Counted from the first letter of the stretch, positions 40,019 through 53,528 are shown. The stretch is 64,000 nt of DNA from Zymoseptoria tritici IPO323 (GCF_000219625.1 NC_018217.1:310001-374000); one strand, 5' to 3'. Numbers and translations are program-made. The notes: generated by a model not told the origin, from the sequence alone.

Positions 40019-40359
40019 GTATATAAGCGCTTTTTCGTATTTCTTTTGTCTCTTTTAGCCTCTTTTAGGCCTATTTTAGGACTAATAGGCGCGGTAACGC
40101 CCGGGTTATTTCTTTTTACTACGACTTAGCGACTTATAGATTAGATAGAATTAAAATAACTTTACTATGCTCGATTGTCTCTCGTTGTGTAATAATGTCG
40201 TCCTTAGGGGCCCGTTTAGCCCCTAATTCCCCCCCCCCTAGGATTTTACTAGATTCGTAAAATTCTTCTAAGGTAGAGAAAATTTTTAGGTAACTAGGAA
40301 CCGGACTAAGGAGTCTATATAGTATTAGCTAGTGTCTTTTAGGCCTTAATAGTAACTAA

Positions 40360-43300
40360 TAACGCGTTTGTATCTCTATTGTACTAGTCTACTGTCCTTA
40401 GTACCTCCTATACTTCTATTAAATGCTCTTATCGTAGTAGGGCTAATATAAGTCGTAGGTTCCTAAGTGTTTTTAGACGCGGGCTAACCCTTCTACGCGA
40501 TCCTATATATCTATCTACCGTATTGTTTCTCGCGCTTTAGGATCTTGTCTACTACGTAAACGTCGGGGTCCTCTAATCGGATCTCCTTTAGGCTATTCTA
40601 GGCCCGTTCGGTAATTTTAGTAGGTTTTTCCTCCTCTAGTAGGGAGACGTAGAACGTAGGATAGATGTTTATCGTTTCCGGTAGTTCTAGCGTATACGCG
40701 ACGTCGTTTACGACTCGCTTAATCCTATATAGGCCGACATACTTATAATCGAGCTTTTCCGATAGCCGGATAGACTTTAAATATCGAGTAGAGAGGTATA
40801 TACGGTCGCTAACCTTATATGTTTTCGTAGTTTTGCGAGCATTGTAGTATCGTACGTATCTCTCCTATAACGTAGCTAGTCTTTTATATAGCGTTTTCTA
40901 TAGGCCGATTACTCTATATGCTATTTCCGCCGTACTAGGAGCTTTGCCCTCTAATTAGGGTAGGTCGGGCTATCTAGTAGTAATTAGATCGCGAACGTTA
41001 TATGCTTAGAATAGTATTACCCCTATTATCGTATAAACGCTATCGTTGTAAGAGAATTCGGCTACCGATAGTATCTGTACCTAGTCGTCCTATTCGTAGT
41101 TGTAGTATACTCGTAGGTATTGCTCTAGCGTTTAGTTCTAATGCTCCGTCTAACTGTCCGTTTAGGGGTAATATACGGTACTTAGGCCCCTTCGGACCCT
41201 AAGGTAGTAGTAAAGCGTACTCTAGAACTTAGATATAAGGATTAGTCCTCTATCGGACGTAATTAACTTAGGAGTTCCGTAAAGGTAGAAGATTTCTCTT
41301 AGGAAGACCTCCGCGAGGGTTTCGGCATTAATGTCTTTCCGTACGGGAATGTAGTAGGCTATTTTAGACTACCTATCTATAACGACGAGGATTAAGTTAT
41401 ATATATGCCCTATAAACGTACTTAGGGGCAGATCGGTAATAAAATCTAATATTAGGTCCTCCTAGGGCCTATTTAGTAGAGTTTCTATATAAAGTTCTCT
41501 ATATAGGCTATATCGCTGTAGCTTCGCCCTATCGTATATCTAGTAGCTGTTTACGTAGTCCTTAACGTATTTTCTTATGTCTAGCTAGTAGAACGACTGT
41601 TATAATAGCTCTAGGGTCCGTTTAAAACTAAAGTAGCCGGCTAGGGGATCGTTATAGTACTAGCAGAGCGCTACTAGGCGTACTAGGCCCGTAGGTACAT
41701 ATAGTTTCCGTTCGTAGAAGAGGAATTCGCCCTATATAGCCTACCTTTAGGTCTATTCCGGCGGATCCGGGTTATTTATAGCTAGTTCGACTGTTAATGC
41801 TATAGGGTTATATTTTAGGCTTTCGCGTATTATATTAACTAGCGGGGAGTCTAATAATTCTTCTATTAGAGTGCTCGCTATTATATACGTTTTGCTATAG
41901 TAGGTCCTAGCGAGCTACAGATAGTAGGTTATAACTACTATTATAGGCCGAACGGGGCTAGATTCGGCCGTTATTCCCTTAGACAGACCTAGTTAGTACC
42001 GAAGGGTATCTAATATAGGAGCACTATCGCTTTCGTTAATCTACCGTCCCGAGTAGTTCCTATCTTCTAGGTCTAGGCGTCTACTTACTCCGTCCGCGGC
42101 GGCATTAAGCAACCCCGGGTTATACGTTATACGGAAGTCGACGTTTAATAGCTACTCTACCTATCTTACCTATCTTCGGCTTAGTTGCTTAGTTGTTATA
42201 AACTATTTTAGGTTATAATAGTCTATTAAGACCTTAATTTAGTACGAAGCGCCCTTAACGTAGTATCTCTAGTGCTTAAAGGCCTCGACTATAGCGAGAA
42301 GCTCTTAATTATATATATTATAGTTCCTTTCGGCCGCGTTTATCTTACTAGAGAAGAAGGCTACTAGGTACTAGTACATTTTGCCCTCCGTTTTATGTAG
42401 TTAGGATAGTACTACCCTAACGGCGAACCTAGAGGCATCTGTTACAACGCGGATAGGTAGTTTTAGGTTAAAATGCCGTAAGATAGGCGCTTTAATAAAC
42501 CTAGTCTTTAACTACTAGAATGCTTATACTACGTTAGGTAGGAGTTCGAGGGGAACTAATTCCTCCTTTCTCTGTCGGTGTCCGCCTTTAGTACTATTTA
42601 GGCCTCTCTCTATTAAGCGGTTTAGTAGGCTAGCTATACGGGAGAATCCCTTAATAAACTAGTAGTAGTAGTTCGTAAATCCGATAAAGATACAAATGTC
42701 CCTAACTAAGGCCGGAAGGGGCTAGTTAGCGATAGCTTAGATCCTTTCTACCTCTATTTCGACCCCTTTTAGGGTTACTACGAACCTAAGGTAGCCGACT
42801 TGCTACTTAAAGAACTCGCATTTTAATAGTTTAGTAAAGAGTCGGTGTCTTCTAGGTCTCTCGAGGACTATCCTAACGTGTTCCTTATAGCTTTCGGCGT
42901 CTTATAAGTATATTAAGATATCGTCGAGGTATACTATAATATAGTAGTCTAGTAGGCCCCGGAGGGCGTAGTTTATATATCCTTAGAACACTACTAAGGC
43001 GTTAGTTAGCCTAAACGGGACTATAGTATACTTAAAGTAGCTATACCTCGTCCGAAAGGTAGTTTTCTACTAGTCGCTCTCCTTAATTCGGATACGATAG
43101 TACGCGTCTCGTATATCTAGCTTTATAAAGAACTTTACTAACGCTAACTAGTCTAGCGATTCCTAGACGAGGGATAGGGCGTATCTATTCTTAATAGTAA
43201 CGGCATTAAGGGCCCTATAGTCGACGTATAGACGTAGGCTACCGTCCTTTTTCTTTATAAAGAGGATACCTACCCCCGCTAGGGAGGTCGAGGGGCGGAT

Positions 43301-45244
43301 CTACCCCTTCTCTAGGCTGTCGGCGAGGTAGTTACGTAGAGTCTCTAGTTCTATTATAGAGAGGTTATATAATAGGCCGTACGGGGCCTCCTTACCTTCT
43401 TTAAGGTCGATACTAAGCTTATTCGGCCCCGTCTCGGGGAGAAGGGACTCGTTTCCTTCTACGAAAACGTCCGCGAAATCCGAGAATTCGCTTAGAAGTT
43501 CCGGTTCTTTTAGCGCGTCGTCTATACGTTAAGCGGTAAGGGCCTAAACGCGCCCCGAAGGGATGCCGGAGGCGTCCTTCTAGAACTCTTCGGGTAAGAC
43601 GAGCCTAACTGGCCTCTATTATCTACCTTTCGTCCCCTTCTAGGTAACGCTTTTACGGATAAAGTTTACCCTCGGGTTCTATCGTTCTAGCTAGGGTATA
43701 CTAAGGACTAGTTAGAACCTATAGATTCTTCCGACTACGAAGGTTTCTATATATCCTCTTATATGTCCTTAAGTGTCCGTTACTTTAAACGGGACGCGGC
43801 ATTCTCCCTAAATAGCTATCCTCTAGCTATTTAGTACTACGTATTAGGCCGTTTGCCCTAACTCGGGGCTTAGGCCTAGCTCTTTAGCTACTATGTCGTC
43901 TATAAAGTTACTTTACGCTCTGTAATCGAGTAGTGCTTAGAGTGTCTTAGTCCTATTAGGACCCTATATCTCTACTTTAAGGTATATTAGCCCTTCCCCT
44001 ATAGTTCGGGTAATTCCTCCTAGCTCGGTAGCCTTTCTTTAGGCCTCTAAGTACTAGACTTAACCCGTAGCGGTTAGAGGAGATCTACTACGGGCTCTCT
44101 CCTTTCCCGACTAGTCCTTATTAGGGCATTCCTAGCGTCGGTAGCCCTCTTTGCTATATGTCTAATAGGCGGTAGCCGACTTCCCCTTATTAGCCGCCTT
44201 CGGGGGGGTTTTAGGCCTTCTCGGCCTACTCGGGGGCTTATTGTTTTTGTTTAGGCGCCTTCTATTAGTTTCGTCGACGGAAGTCTTCGCTAAGCGCTTT
44301 TTATTAAATTCCTATATCTGTCGGTACGATATATTAGCTCGTTCCTCCGTATCTACGAGGGTTATAAGGGTAACTTAGCCCTATTCGAGCCTATTTCTAA
44401 CCGCTAGGGTAAGAGCTCCCTTAAATTTATAGATTATCCTAGGAATATTAGTATAACCGATCTTATCCTACTATTCTTTTAGGTAGTTTATTAGCCTAGT
44501 TAGGGTCCTGTCGCCCTGTTTAGCCTTTTTAATGTTATCTATAGCTCTTTAGGTGCGTTCGTCTTTTGTACCTATAGAATCTAGTATTATAAGCTATATG
44601 TCGCTCTATATTAGCCGAATAGGTACCTTATCGAGAAGGTAGCGCTTCTAGTGCTACTTTTAGGGTCTCGCTATCTATTCTTTAGCGAATTCTATCCTTT
44701 CTTCGTCGGTAGCTATACTAGCCCGGTTAATTACTCGGTTAATGTCTTCCTACTACTATTCCTAGTCGGCGCGGTTCTTTCCCTCGAAGATATAGGGATT
44801 CCGGGCCTTTAGGAGTGCGTTCTTAGGAATAAATAGCCGAACTAGGGCATCGGGTAGGATAGTAGGGATAGATCCGTCCTATATCTAGGCAATACGGTCC
44901 CTTATAGCCTTATTACGTACCTAGAGAAGGCTAAGCTAGAGGAGGCGCTCCTATCTAGCGGTAGCGGCCTCTTCCTTACGGATTTGTTTATTAATATCGT
45001 CTTCTTCTCCCTTAGGTAGAGTGTCTTCTTCCTATAGAGGGTTCTCCGGTTCTTCTTCGCCCTCGTTAGCAGCATCCTAGTGCCCGATAGGTTCTTCCGG
45101 GTTTTCGGGCCCGCCTTCGGCGTCTTCGTCGTCGCTAACGGTAGTCTAAGTAGAGGTTTCTATAGTCTCCGGGTCGTTAGCGGGTTCGTTCGTATAGCGA
45201 CGGGTGCTCTTACTCCCTAATAGGCTAGTACGAGATAAAGCTAT
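40360..45244 (-). pseudogene. gag-pol remnant of element A
   Basis: From right to left: gag (former start at 45244, now ATA), retropepsin near 43.9 kb, reverse transcriptase with the YLDD-box region near 42.92 kb, RNase H, integrase (about 41.7-41.2 kb) and a chromodomain near 40.5 kb, as judged from alignment with element B. No frame is open for long; the changes are almost all C-to-T or G-to-A in CpA/TpG context. It is certainly non-functional. Confidence 0.8.
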
Positions 45245-45286
45245 CTCGGAAGTAATTCGTCGTACTATAGGGAGGATCGAATCGTA

Positions 45287-45542
45287 TATAAAAGGTGTAG
45301 TTAAGAATAGAGTAGTAGTATAAATTACTTTAGAACAGACTCGATTCGATACTCTCTCGGAAGGAGGAGATTCTACGTATCCTTATACCTCGAGTTCCTC
45401 CTTCGCCTCTTCTTCGGTCGTATTAATTATATAGGCGTAATCTAGCTTAAACGAGCTTAAAAGGCCTTAGTAGGGGTGCATATGCCGCTAAGGTAGGGGA
45501 TTAGATACCGATTGCCGGTATTCGGCGGAGGCAGATATAACA
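45287..45542 (-). repeat. LTR of element A (right, 5' LTR)
   Basis: 256 bp, the partner of 38531-38786, followed directly by the GGTAT target duplication. Confidence 0.9.
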
Positions 45543-45547
45543 GGTAT

Positions 45548-45838
45548 ATAGTAATATAGAGAACGCCTAGTATCCGTAGATAAAAGGTAAGACTAATTCT
45601 TATAGAAATTAGTATATAAACGCGAGCCCTTCGTAAGATATACGTATAGGCTACGCTAAGCATTAGTTATTCCTATAGTTACGAGACTAGAGACTAACCT
45701 TATATAGTGCGGATCTAATAATCCTTACTTAAGCCTTAGCAATGCTGTTATAGGACGGCCTTTTAGCGCTTATAAGCCTTTTAGTATCTAGAGCCTAGAG
45801 CAAGATACTATAGGTAGGGATATACCTATACTATATAT

Positions 45839-45876
<38 letters not shown>

Positions 45877-46596
45877 AGTATATACTATATACTAAGATTT
45901 AGTAGCGAGTATATATAAGGGTAATAAATAACTACTAAACCGGTAATAGTATAGTTAGAGGGCTTATTATCGGCTCCTTATAGAGCCTTTAAAGGGCCGT
46001 TTATTCTATTACTTCTTCTATCTTTTATATTATATTAAAGTACCCTTATACGATTATCTTACTCTTAAATTCGATAGGTTATATAGCCTATAGATTACGA
46101 GGCTCTAAATAGCTAGTAAGGTATATAAGTATATATTTTAGATATAAGGTAGTAGAGTCGTTTACGGTAGTATTAGTAGAGTCGTTTATAGTAATGTTTA
46201 GTAATATTAGTAGTTAAAAGAATAGCTAGTTGTCTCTATAGAATAGTTAATATTATATCTTTAACCTTCTCGTTTACTACCTCTTAATACTATAATACTA
46301 GATTAACGTAGTCGCTCTTTTAAGTATAAGGTATACTATAAGGACAAGTACTAGTAAGAAGTCGTTTAAACGCCTAGCGCCGGTCCCTACTACCCTAATA
46401 TCTCTTATCTTTACTATAAGAATAAGTAGACCTCTAGCTCTAAAGAGCGTACTATTAGTTACTATTACGGAACGCCCTTAGGGTCTACCTATAACGTTAC
46501 TACGGCTACTCCTATTACTTCTTACTTACCTTCGAAGGCTCGCTTCCCGAGCCCTAGTTCTAGTATAGAATGTTCTAAAGTAGTTACGAATACTTA
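45548..46596. repeat. Old RIP-degraded DNA between elements A and B
   Basis: Continuation of the older AT-rich DNA into which A and B inserted. It includes a (TA)n microsatellite at about 45834-45895. The last 200 bp keep a partly open plus-strand frame (Ser/Thr/Tyr-rich), but no family is recognisable. Confidence 0.6.
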
Positions 46597-46601
46597 CGCG
46601 C

Positions 46602-46816
46602 TGTAAAAGGTGCAGTTAAGAATAGAGTAGCAGTATGAATCACTTTAGAACAGACTCGATTCGATACTCTCTCGGAAGGAGGAGATTCTACGTATCCTTA
46701 TACTACAGGCGCAATCTGGCTCAAACGAGCTCAAAAGGCCCTAGTAGGGGTGCATATGCCGCTAAGGCAGGGGATCAGATGCCGATTGTCGGTATTCGGC
46801 GGAGGCAGATGTGACA
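46602..46816 (-). repeat. LTR of element B (left, 3' LTR)
   Basis: 215 bp, nearly identical to 53314-53528, differing mainly at C/T and G/A positions. Confidence 0.92.
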
Positions 46817-47186
46817 TAGCCCCCCTCCTTGCGCAGAGCGTCGCGCTCTGAACGGTTTTACCTCGAGTAAATTCTTTTTGGTGTTTGCTAAGTTTAATAG
46901 CCTAAGGCCTTAATTAGGGTCTACTGCGGCTTTAAAACCTAGGCTCGGATCCCTCGAGTTCTTCTCTTCTTTAACAACCTTATGCAGACTTAGTAAGTGT
47001 AACTTAATCCTATCCGATAGCTAAACAGGTCTAAAAGTGCCCCCCTAAGGGGCATTTGTAGCCTGTATAGTGCTAACGTAGCGTTTAGTTCCTTTCTAGC
47101 CCTATTTTCCACCGGACGACCTCGAATTTCATCGAAAAACCGCTATTCTTACTAAACGACCCTATCCGCGACCGAACGAGCCTATT

Positions 47187-48050
47187 ATAACGCAACCCGC
47201 CTCCATCGCGACCTAACGCAAGCAATTCGCCGCTAACGGCATCTTTAAGGGCAATCCGTGCGTTAACTGCCTTAACAAGCCCTTAAACAAGGCCGATTTG
47301 GCCTAGTTCTGCCTCTTTGCGCGCGAATCGCCGGACAAGTAGGCAGCTAATAATAAGGACGAATATCACCTAAAGTATCACAATTGCTCTAACCGCGATT
47401 GTTTCCAGGTATGTACACACGGGGTTAAAAGGGGGCTTTCGGGGGCTAATGTGGTTAAAAGATGCCGGAACTGGTTAAAGGCGACATTACGAGGGCTAAT
47501 AAGCTCCGTAGGGCCGCTATTGCCGCCGATGGTACCGGAGCGATAGCTGCGGCGGCTTGTTCGGCCTACAAGGCGGTCTACGTGCGCATTAAGGGGTATG
47601 TGTAGTTAGTTCGGGTCTGTTTGGCTCCGTTAACCCCCTTTTAGGCGCTTTAACTCCTTCACCGGTGTTAACGGCCTCTATCTGCACCAAGGCAAGGCCG
47701 AATTCGACCAGACGGGACCGCTTATGCTTAGAAAGCGCGAGAAGTTGCTCGCTAAGGAGGCTGTAAAGCGAAAGAGGGAGCTTGTAAGTATCTGGGTCCC
47801 TTCTTGCCCAAAAGTGCCCTACTAACCCCAACAGGGTGAAGACGTGCCTAACACCCCCCGTAAGCGACTTATTCTAGCCTAAGGATCTACCGAGGACCGC
47901 CTAAGGCGTCGCGTTCGGGCCCTTTCGGCTGCTCTAGACACCGTCTACACCCGTGCGGCCGCTAAGAAGGGCTCGAAGGCCTCCGTTGTAGAGGGAGTGC
48001 TCCGTCCGACTAAGTACGACCTCTCTAGGGACCTTAAGCCTAAGGAATAA
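47187..48050 (+). pseudogene. Antisense intron-containing gene of element B
   Basis: It lies opposite to gag-pol, between pol and the left LTR. Exons 47187..47408, 47462..47595 and 47645..48050 join in frame through two GT-AG introns (GTATGT...AAAAG, 53 nt; GTATGT...TTTTAG, 49 nt). Exon 1 encodes a cysteine motif: CVNC, a further Cys, then CSNRDCFQ just before the intron. Exons 2 and 3 are basic and Lys/Arg/Ala-rich, ending KPKE. A few stops sit where Gln or Trp is expected, and the start reads ATA. About 254 codons. Related to the antisense gene of element C. I do not know the family; a zinc-binding, nucleic-acid-binding accessory protein is a guess. Confidence 0.72.
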
Positions 48051-48399
48051 GCATGTAAGCGCTTTTTCGTGTTTCTTTTGTCTCTTTTAGCCTCTTTTAG
48101 GCTCGTTTTAGGACTGATAGGCGCGGTAACGCCCGGGTTGTTTCTTTTTGCTACGACTTGGCGACTTATAGATTAGATGGAATTAAAATAACTTTACTGT
48201 GCTCGATTGTCTCTCGTTATGTAATAATGTCGTCCTTAGGGGCCCGTTTGGCCCCTAATTTCCCCCCCTAGGATTTCATTAGATTGAAATTCTTCTAAGG
48301 TAGAGAAAATTTTTAGGTAACTAGGAACCGGACTAAGGAGTTAGTGTAGTGTTAACTGGTGTCATTTGGGCCTTAATAGTAACTAATAACGCGTTTGTA

Positions 48400-51300
48400 T
48401 CTCTATCGTGCTAGTCTACCGCCCTTAGTACCTCCCGTGCTTCTATTAAATGCTCTTATCGTAGTAGGGCTAATGTAAGTCGTAGGTTCCTAAGTGTTTT
48501 CAGACGCGGGCCAGCCCTTCTACGCGATCCTGTACATCTATCTGCCGTGTTGTTTCTTACGCTTTAGGATCTTGTCTACTACGTAAACGTTAGGTTCCTC
48601 TAATCGGATCTCCTTTAGGCTATTCTGGGCCCGTTCGGTGATTTTGGTAGGTTTTTCCTCCTCTAGTAGGGAGATGTAGAACGTAGGATGGATATTCATC
48701 GTTTCCGGCAGTTCCAGCGTGTACGCGACGTCGTTCACGACTCGTTTAATCCTATATAGGCCGACATACTTGTAATCGAGCTTTTCCGACGGCTGGATGG
48801 ACTTCAAATATTAAGTAGAGAGGTATATACGGTCGCTAACCTTGTATGTTTTCGCAGTTTTGCGAGTATTGTAGTATTATGCGTGTCTCTCCTATAACGT
48901 AGCTAGTCTTTTATATAGCGTTTTCTGCAGGCCGATTACTCTGTACGCTATTTCCGCCGCACTAGGAGCTTTGCCCTCTAATTAGGGCAGGTCGGGCTAT
49001 CTGGCGGCAATTGGATCGCGAACGTTATATACTTAGAATAGTATTACCCCTGTTGTCGCATAAACGCTATCGTTGTAAGAGAATTCGGCTACCGATAGCA
49101 TCTGTGCCTAGTCGTCCTGTTCGTAGTTGTAGTACACTCGTAGGTATTGCTCTAGCGTTTGGTTCTAACGTTCCGTCTAACCGTCCGTTTAGGGGTAATA
49201 TGTAGTGCTTAGGCCCCTTCGGACCCTAAGGTAGTAGCACAGCGTGCTCCAGAACTTAGATGTAAGGATTAGTCCTCTGTCGGACGTAATTAACTTGGGA
49301 GTTCCGTAAAGGCGGAAGACTTCTCTTAGGAAGACCTCCGCGAGGGTTTCGGCGTTAATGTCCTTCCGTACAGGAATGTAGTAGGCCATTTTGGACTACC
49401 TGTCTATAACGACGAGGATTAAGTCGTATGTGTGCCCTATGAACGTACTTAGGGGCAGATCGGTAATAAAATCCAATGTTAGGTCCTCCTAGGGCCCGTT
49501 TAGTAGAGCTTCCGCATAGAGTTCTCTATATAGGCTATGTCGCCGTAGCTTCGCCCTGTCGTATGTCTAGCAGCTGTTTACGTAGTCCTTAACGTATTTT
49601 CTTATGTCTGGCCAGTAGAACGACTGTTGCAACAGCTCTAGGGTCCGTTCAAACCCAAAGTGGCCGGCTAGGGGATCGTTATAGCACTAGCGGAGAGCTG
49701 CTAGGCGTACTAGGCCCGCAGGCACGTACAGTTTCCGTTCGTAGAAGAGGAATTCGCCCTGTATAGCCTACCTTTAGGTCTATTCCGGCGGATCCGGGTT
49801 ATTTATAGCTAGTTCGACTGTCGATGCTATAGGGTCGTGTTTTAGGCCTTCGCGTATTATATTAATCAGCGGGGAGTCTGATAATTCTTCTATTAGAGTG
49901 CTCGCTATTATGTACGTTTTGCTATAGTAGGTCCTAGCGAGCTGCAGATGGTAGGTTATAACTACTATTATAGACCGAACAGGGCTAGATTCGGCCGTTA
50001 TTCCCTCGGACAGACCTAGTTAGTGCCGAAGGGTGTCTAATGTAGGAGCACTGTCGCTTTCGTTAATCCACCGTCCCGAGTAGTCCCTGTCTTCTAAGTC
50101 TAGGCGTCTGCTCACTCCGTCCGCGGCGGCATTAAGCGACCCCGGGTTGTACGTTGTGCGGAAGTCGACGTTTAACAGCTGCTCTGCCTATCTTGCCTGT
50201 CTTCGGCTTAGTTGCTTAGTTGTTATAAACCATTTTAGGTTGTAATAGTCTGTTAAGACTTTAATTTAGTGCGAAGCGCCCTTAACGTAGTGTCTCTAGT
50301 GCTTAAAGGCCTCGACTATAGTAAGAAGCTCTTAATCGTGTGTGTTATAGTTCCTTTCGGCCGCGTTTATCTTGCTAGAGAAGAAGGCTACTAGGTGCTA
50401 GTGCATTTTGCCCTCCGTTTTATGCAGTTAGGACAGTACTGCCCTAACAGCGAACCTAGAGGCATCTGTTGCGACGCGGATAGGCAGTTTTAGGTCGAAA
50501 TGCCGCAAGATAGGCGCTTTAATAAACCTAGTCTTTAACTGCTAGAATGCTTGTACTGCGTTAGGTAGGAGTTCGAGGGGAACTAATTCCTCCTTTCTCT
50601 GTCGGTGTCCTCCTTTAGCACTATTTAGGCCCCTCTCTGTTAAGCGGTTTAGTAGGCTAGCTATGCGGGAGAATCCCTTAATAAACTGGCGGTAGTAGTT
50701 CGCAAATCCGATAAAGATGCGAATGTCCCTAACTAAGGCCGGAAGGGGCTAGTTAGCGATAGCTTAGATCCTTTCTGCCTCTATTTCGACCCCTTTTAGG
50801 GTTACTACGAACCTAAGGTAGCCGACTTGCCGCTTAAAGAACTCGCACTTTGACAGTTTGGTAAAGAGTCGGTGTCTTCTGAGTCTCTCGAGGACTATCC
50901 TAACGTGTTTCTTGTAGCTTTCGGCGTCTTGTAAGTATATTAAGATATCGTCGAGGTATACTACAACACAGTAGTCTAGCAGGCCCTAGAGGGCGTAGTT
51001 TATATATCCTTAGAACACTGCTAGGGCGTTAGTCAGCCCAAACGGGACCACAGTGTACTTAAAGTAGCTATACCTCGTCCGAAAGGTAGTTTTCCACTAG
51101 TTACTCTCCTTAATTCGGATGCGATAGTACGCGTCTCGTATATCTAGCTTTGTAAAGAACTTTGCCGGCGCCAACTGGTCTAGAGATTCCTAGACGAGGG
51201 GTAGGGCGTGTCTATTCTTAATAGTAACGGCATTAAGGGCCCTGTAGTCGACGCACAGACGTAGGCCACCGTCCTTTTTCTTTACAAAGAGGATGCCTGC

Positions 51301-53271
51301 CCCCGCTAGGGAGGTCGAGGGGCGGATCCACCCCTTCTCTAGGCTGTCGGCGAGGTAGTTGCGCAGAGTCTCTAGTTCTATTATAGAGAGGTTGTACAAT
51401 AGGCCGTACGGGGCCTCCTTGCCTTCTTCGAGGTCGATACTAAGCTTATTCGGCCCCGTCTCGGGGAGAAGGGACTCGTTTCCTTCTGCGAAAACGTCCG
51501 CGAAATCTAAGAATTCGCTTAGAAGTTCCAGTTCTTTTGGCGCGTTGTCTATGCGTTAAGCAGCAAGGGCCTAAACGCGCCCCGAAGGGATGCCGGAGGC
51601 GTCCTTCTAGAACTCTTTAGGTAAGACGAGCCTAACCGGCCTCTATTGTCTGCCTTTCGTCCCCTTCTAGGTAACGCTTTTGCGGATAAAGTTCACCCTC
51701 GGGTTCTATCGTTCCAGCTAGGGCATGCCGAGGACTAGTTAGAACCCGTGGATTCTTCCGACTACGAAGGTTTCTACACATCCTCTTGTGTGTCCTTAAG
51801 TGTCCGTTACTTTGAACGGGACGCGGCATTCTCCCTAAACAGCTATCCTCTAGCCGTTTAGTGCTACGTATTAGGCCGTTTGCCCTAACTCGGGGCTTAG
51901 GCCTAGCTCTTTGGCTGCTATGTTGTCTATAAAGTTGCTTTGCGCTCCGCAATCGAGCAGTGCTCGGAGTGTCTTAGTCCTATTAGGACCCTGCATCTCC
52001 ACTTTAAGGCGTATTAGCCCTTCCCCTGTAGTTCGGGGAATTCCTCCTAGCTCGGCAGCCTTTCTTTAGGCCTCTAAGTATTAGACTTAACCCGCAGCGA
52101 TCAGAGGAGATCTACTGCGGGCTCTCCCTTTTCCCGACTAGTCCTTGTTAGGGCATTCCTAGCGCCGGTAGCCCTCTTTGCTATATATCTAGTAGGCGGT
52201 AGCCGACTTCTCCTTATTAGCCGCCTTCGGGGGGGTTTTGGCCCTTCTCGGCCTACTTAGGGGCTTGTTGTTTTTGTTTAGGCGCCTTCCGTTAGTCTCG
52301 TCGACTAAAGTCTTTGCTAAGCGCTTTTTGTTAAATTCCTATATCTGTCGGTACGATATGTTAGCTCGTTCCTCTGCATCTACGAGGGTCGTAAGGGTAA
52401 CTTGGCCCTGTTCGAGCCTGTTTCTAACCGCCGGGGTAAGAGCTCCCTTAAATTTATAGATTATCCTAGGAATATCGGTGTAACCGATCTTATCCTACTG
52501 TTCTTTTAGGTAGTTTATTAGCCCGGTTGGGGTCTTATCGCCCTGTTTGGCCTCTTTAATGTTGTCTATAGCTCTTTAGGTGCGTTCGTCTTTTGTACCT
52601 ATAGAATCTAGCATTACGAGCTACATGTCGCTCTATGTTAGCCGAATAGGTGCCTTGTCGAGAAGGTAGCGCTTCCAGTGCTGCTTTTGGGGTCTTGCCA
52701 TCTATTCTTCGGCGAATTCTATCTTTTCTTCGTCGGTAGCTATACTAGCCCGGTTAATTGCTCGGTTAATGTCTTCCTGCTACCATTCCTAGTCGGCGCG
52801 GTTCTTTCCCTCGAAGATGTAGGGATTCCGGGCCTTTAGGAGCGCGTTCTTAGGGATAGATAGCCGAACTAGGGCATCGGGCAGGATAGTAGGGATAGAT
52901 CCGTTCTATACCTAGGCGATGCGGTCCCTTATAGCCTTGTTGCGTACCTAGAGAAGGCTAAGCTAGAGGAGGCGCTCCTATCTGGCGGTAGCGGCTTCTT
53001 CCTTGCGGATTTGTTTATTAATGTCGTCTTCTTCTCCCTTAGGTAGAGTATCTTCTTCCTATAGAGGGTTCTCCGGTTCTTCTTCGCCCTCGTTAGCGGC
53101 ATCCTAGTGCCCGATAGGTTCTTCCGGGTTTTTAGGCCCGCCTTCGGCGTCTTCGTCGTCGCTAACGGCAGTCTAAGTAGAGGTTTCTATAGTCTCCGGG
53201 TCGTTAGCGGGTTCGTTCGCACGGCGACGGGTACTCTTGCTCCCTAATAGGCCGGGACGAGACGAAGCCAT
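48400..53271 (-). pseudogene. gag-pol remnant of element B
   Basis: Starts at a surviving ATG (53271-53269, MASSRPGLLG). Gag has an acidic N-terminus and a zinc-knuckle region near 52.15 kb whose Cys/His codons are partly changed. Retropepsin shows LLDCGAQSNFID near 51.94 kb. RT shows [20 protein letters not shown] (51.19-51.4 kb) and the YLDDILIY box near 50.95 kb. The integrase zinc region is near 49.56 kb (one Cys position lost to a stop), with SDRG near 49.3 kb. The C-terminal chromodomain (about 48.42-48.6 kb) has two stop codons at aromatic positions. Non-functional. Confidence 0.88.
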
Positions 53272-53313
53272 CTCGGAAGTAATTCGTCGTGCTATAGGGT
53301 AGATCGAATCGTG

Positions 53314-53528
53314 TGTAAAAGGTGCAGTTAAGAATAGAGTAGCAGTATAAATTACTTTAGAACAGACTCGATTCGATACTCTCTCGGAAGGAGGAGATTC
53401 TACGTATCCTTATACTATAGGCGCAATCTAGCTCAAACGAGCTTAAAAGGCCCTAGTAGGGGTGCATATGCCGCTGAGGCAGGGGATTAGATGCCGATTG
53501 TCGGTATTCGGCGGAGGCAGATGTGACA
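53314..53528 (-). repeat. LTR of element B (right, 5' LTR)
   Basis: 215 bp, the partner of 46602-46816, followed by CGCGC. Confidence 0.92.

Larger units (their letters stand above)
38526..45547 (-). mobile_element. Chromodomain Ty3/Gypsy element A, full length, heavily RIP-mutated
   Basis: Element 38531-45542 (7,012 bp) plus the 5-bp target duplication GGTAT at 38526-38530 and 45543-45547. Two 256-bp LTRs bound it. It is transcribed on the minus strand: a polypurine tract lies next to the left LTR (complement of CCCCCCTCC near 38790), and gag precedes pol from right to left. It is closely related to element B, but nearly every CpA/TpG in B is TpA here, the gag start codon reads ATA, and stops are everywhere. 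It also contains the antisense gene at 39157-40018. Confidence 0.92.

Noticed and set aside
41002..41202. Short plus-strand frames in the retroelements, such as those at 41.0 and 49.0 kb
   Set aside because: They are antisense to integrase remnants and arise by chance; only the antisense genes next to the left LTRs show splice sites and protein-like continuity.
45834..45895. TA-rich repeat considered as a replication origin or centromere signal
   Set aside because: A simple (TA)n microsatellite in RIP-mutated DNA explains it.
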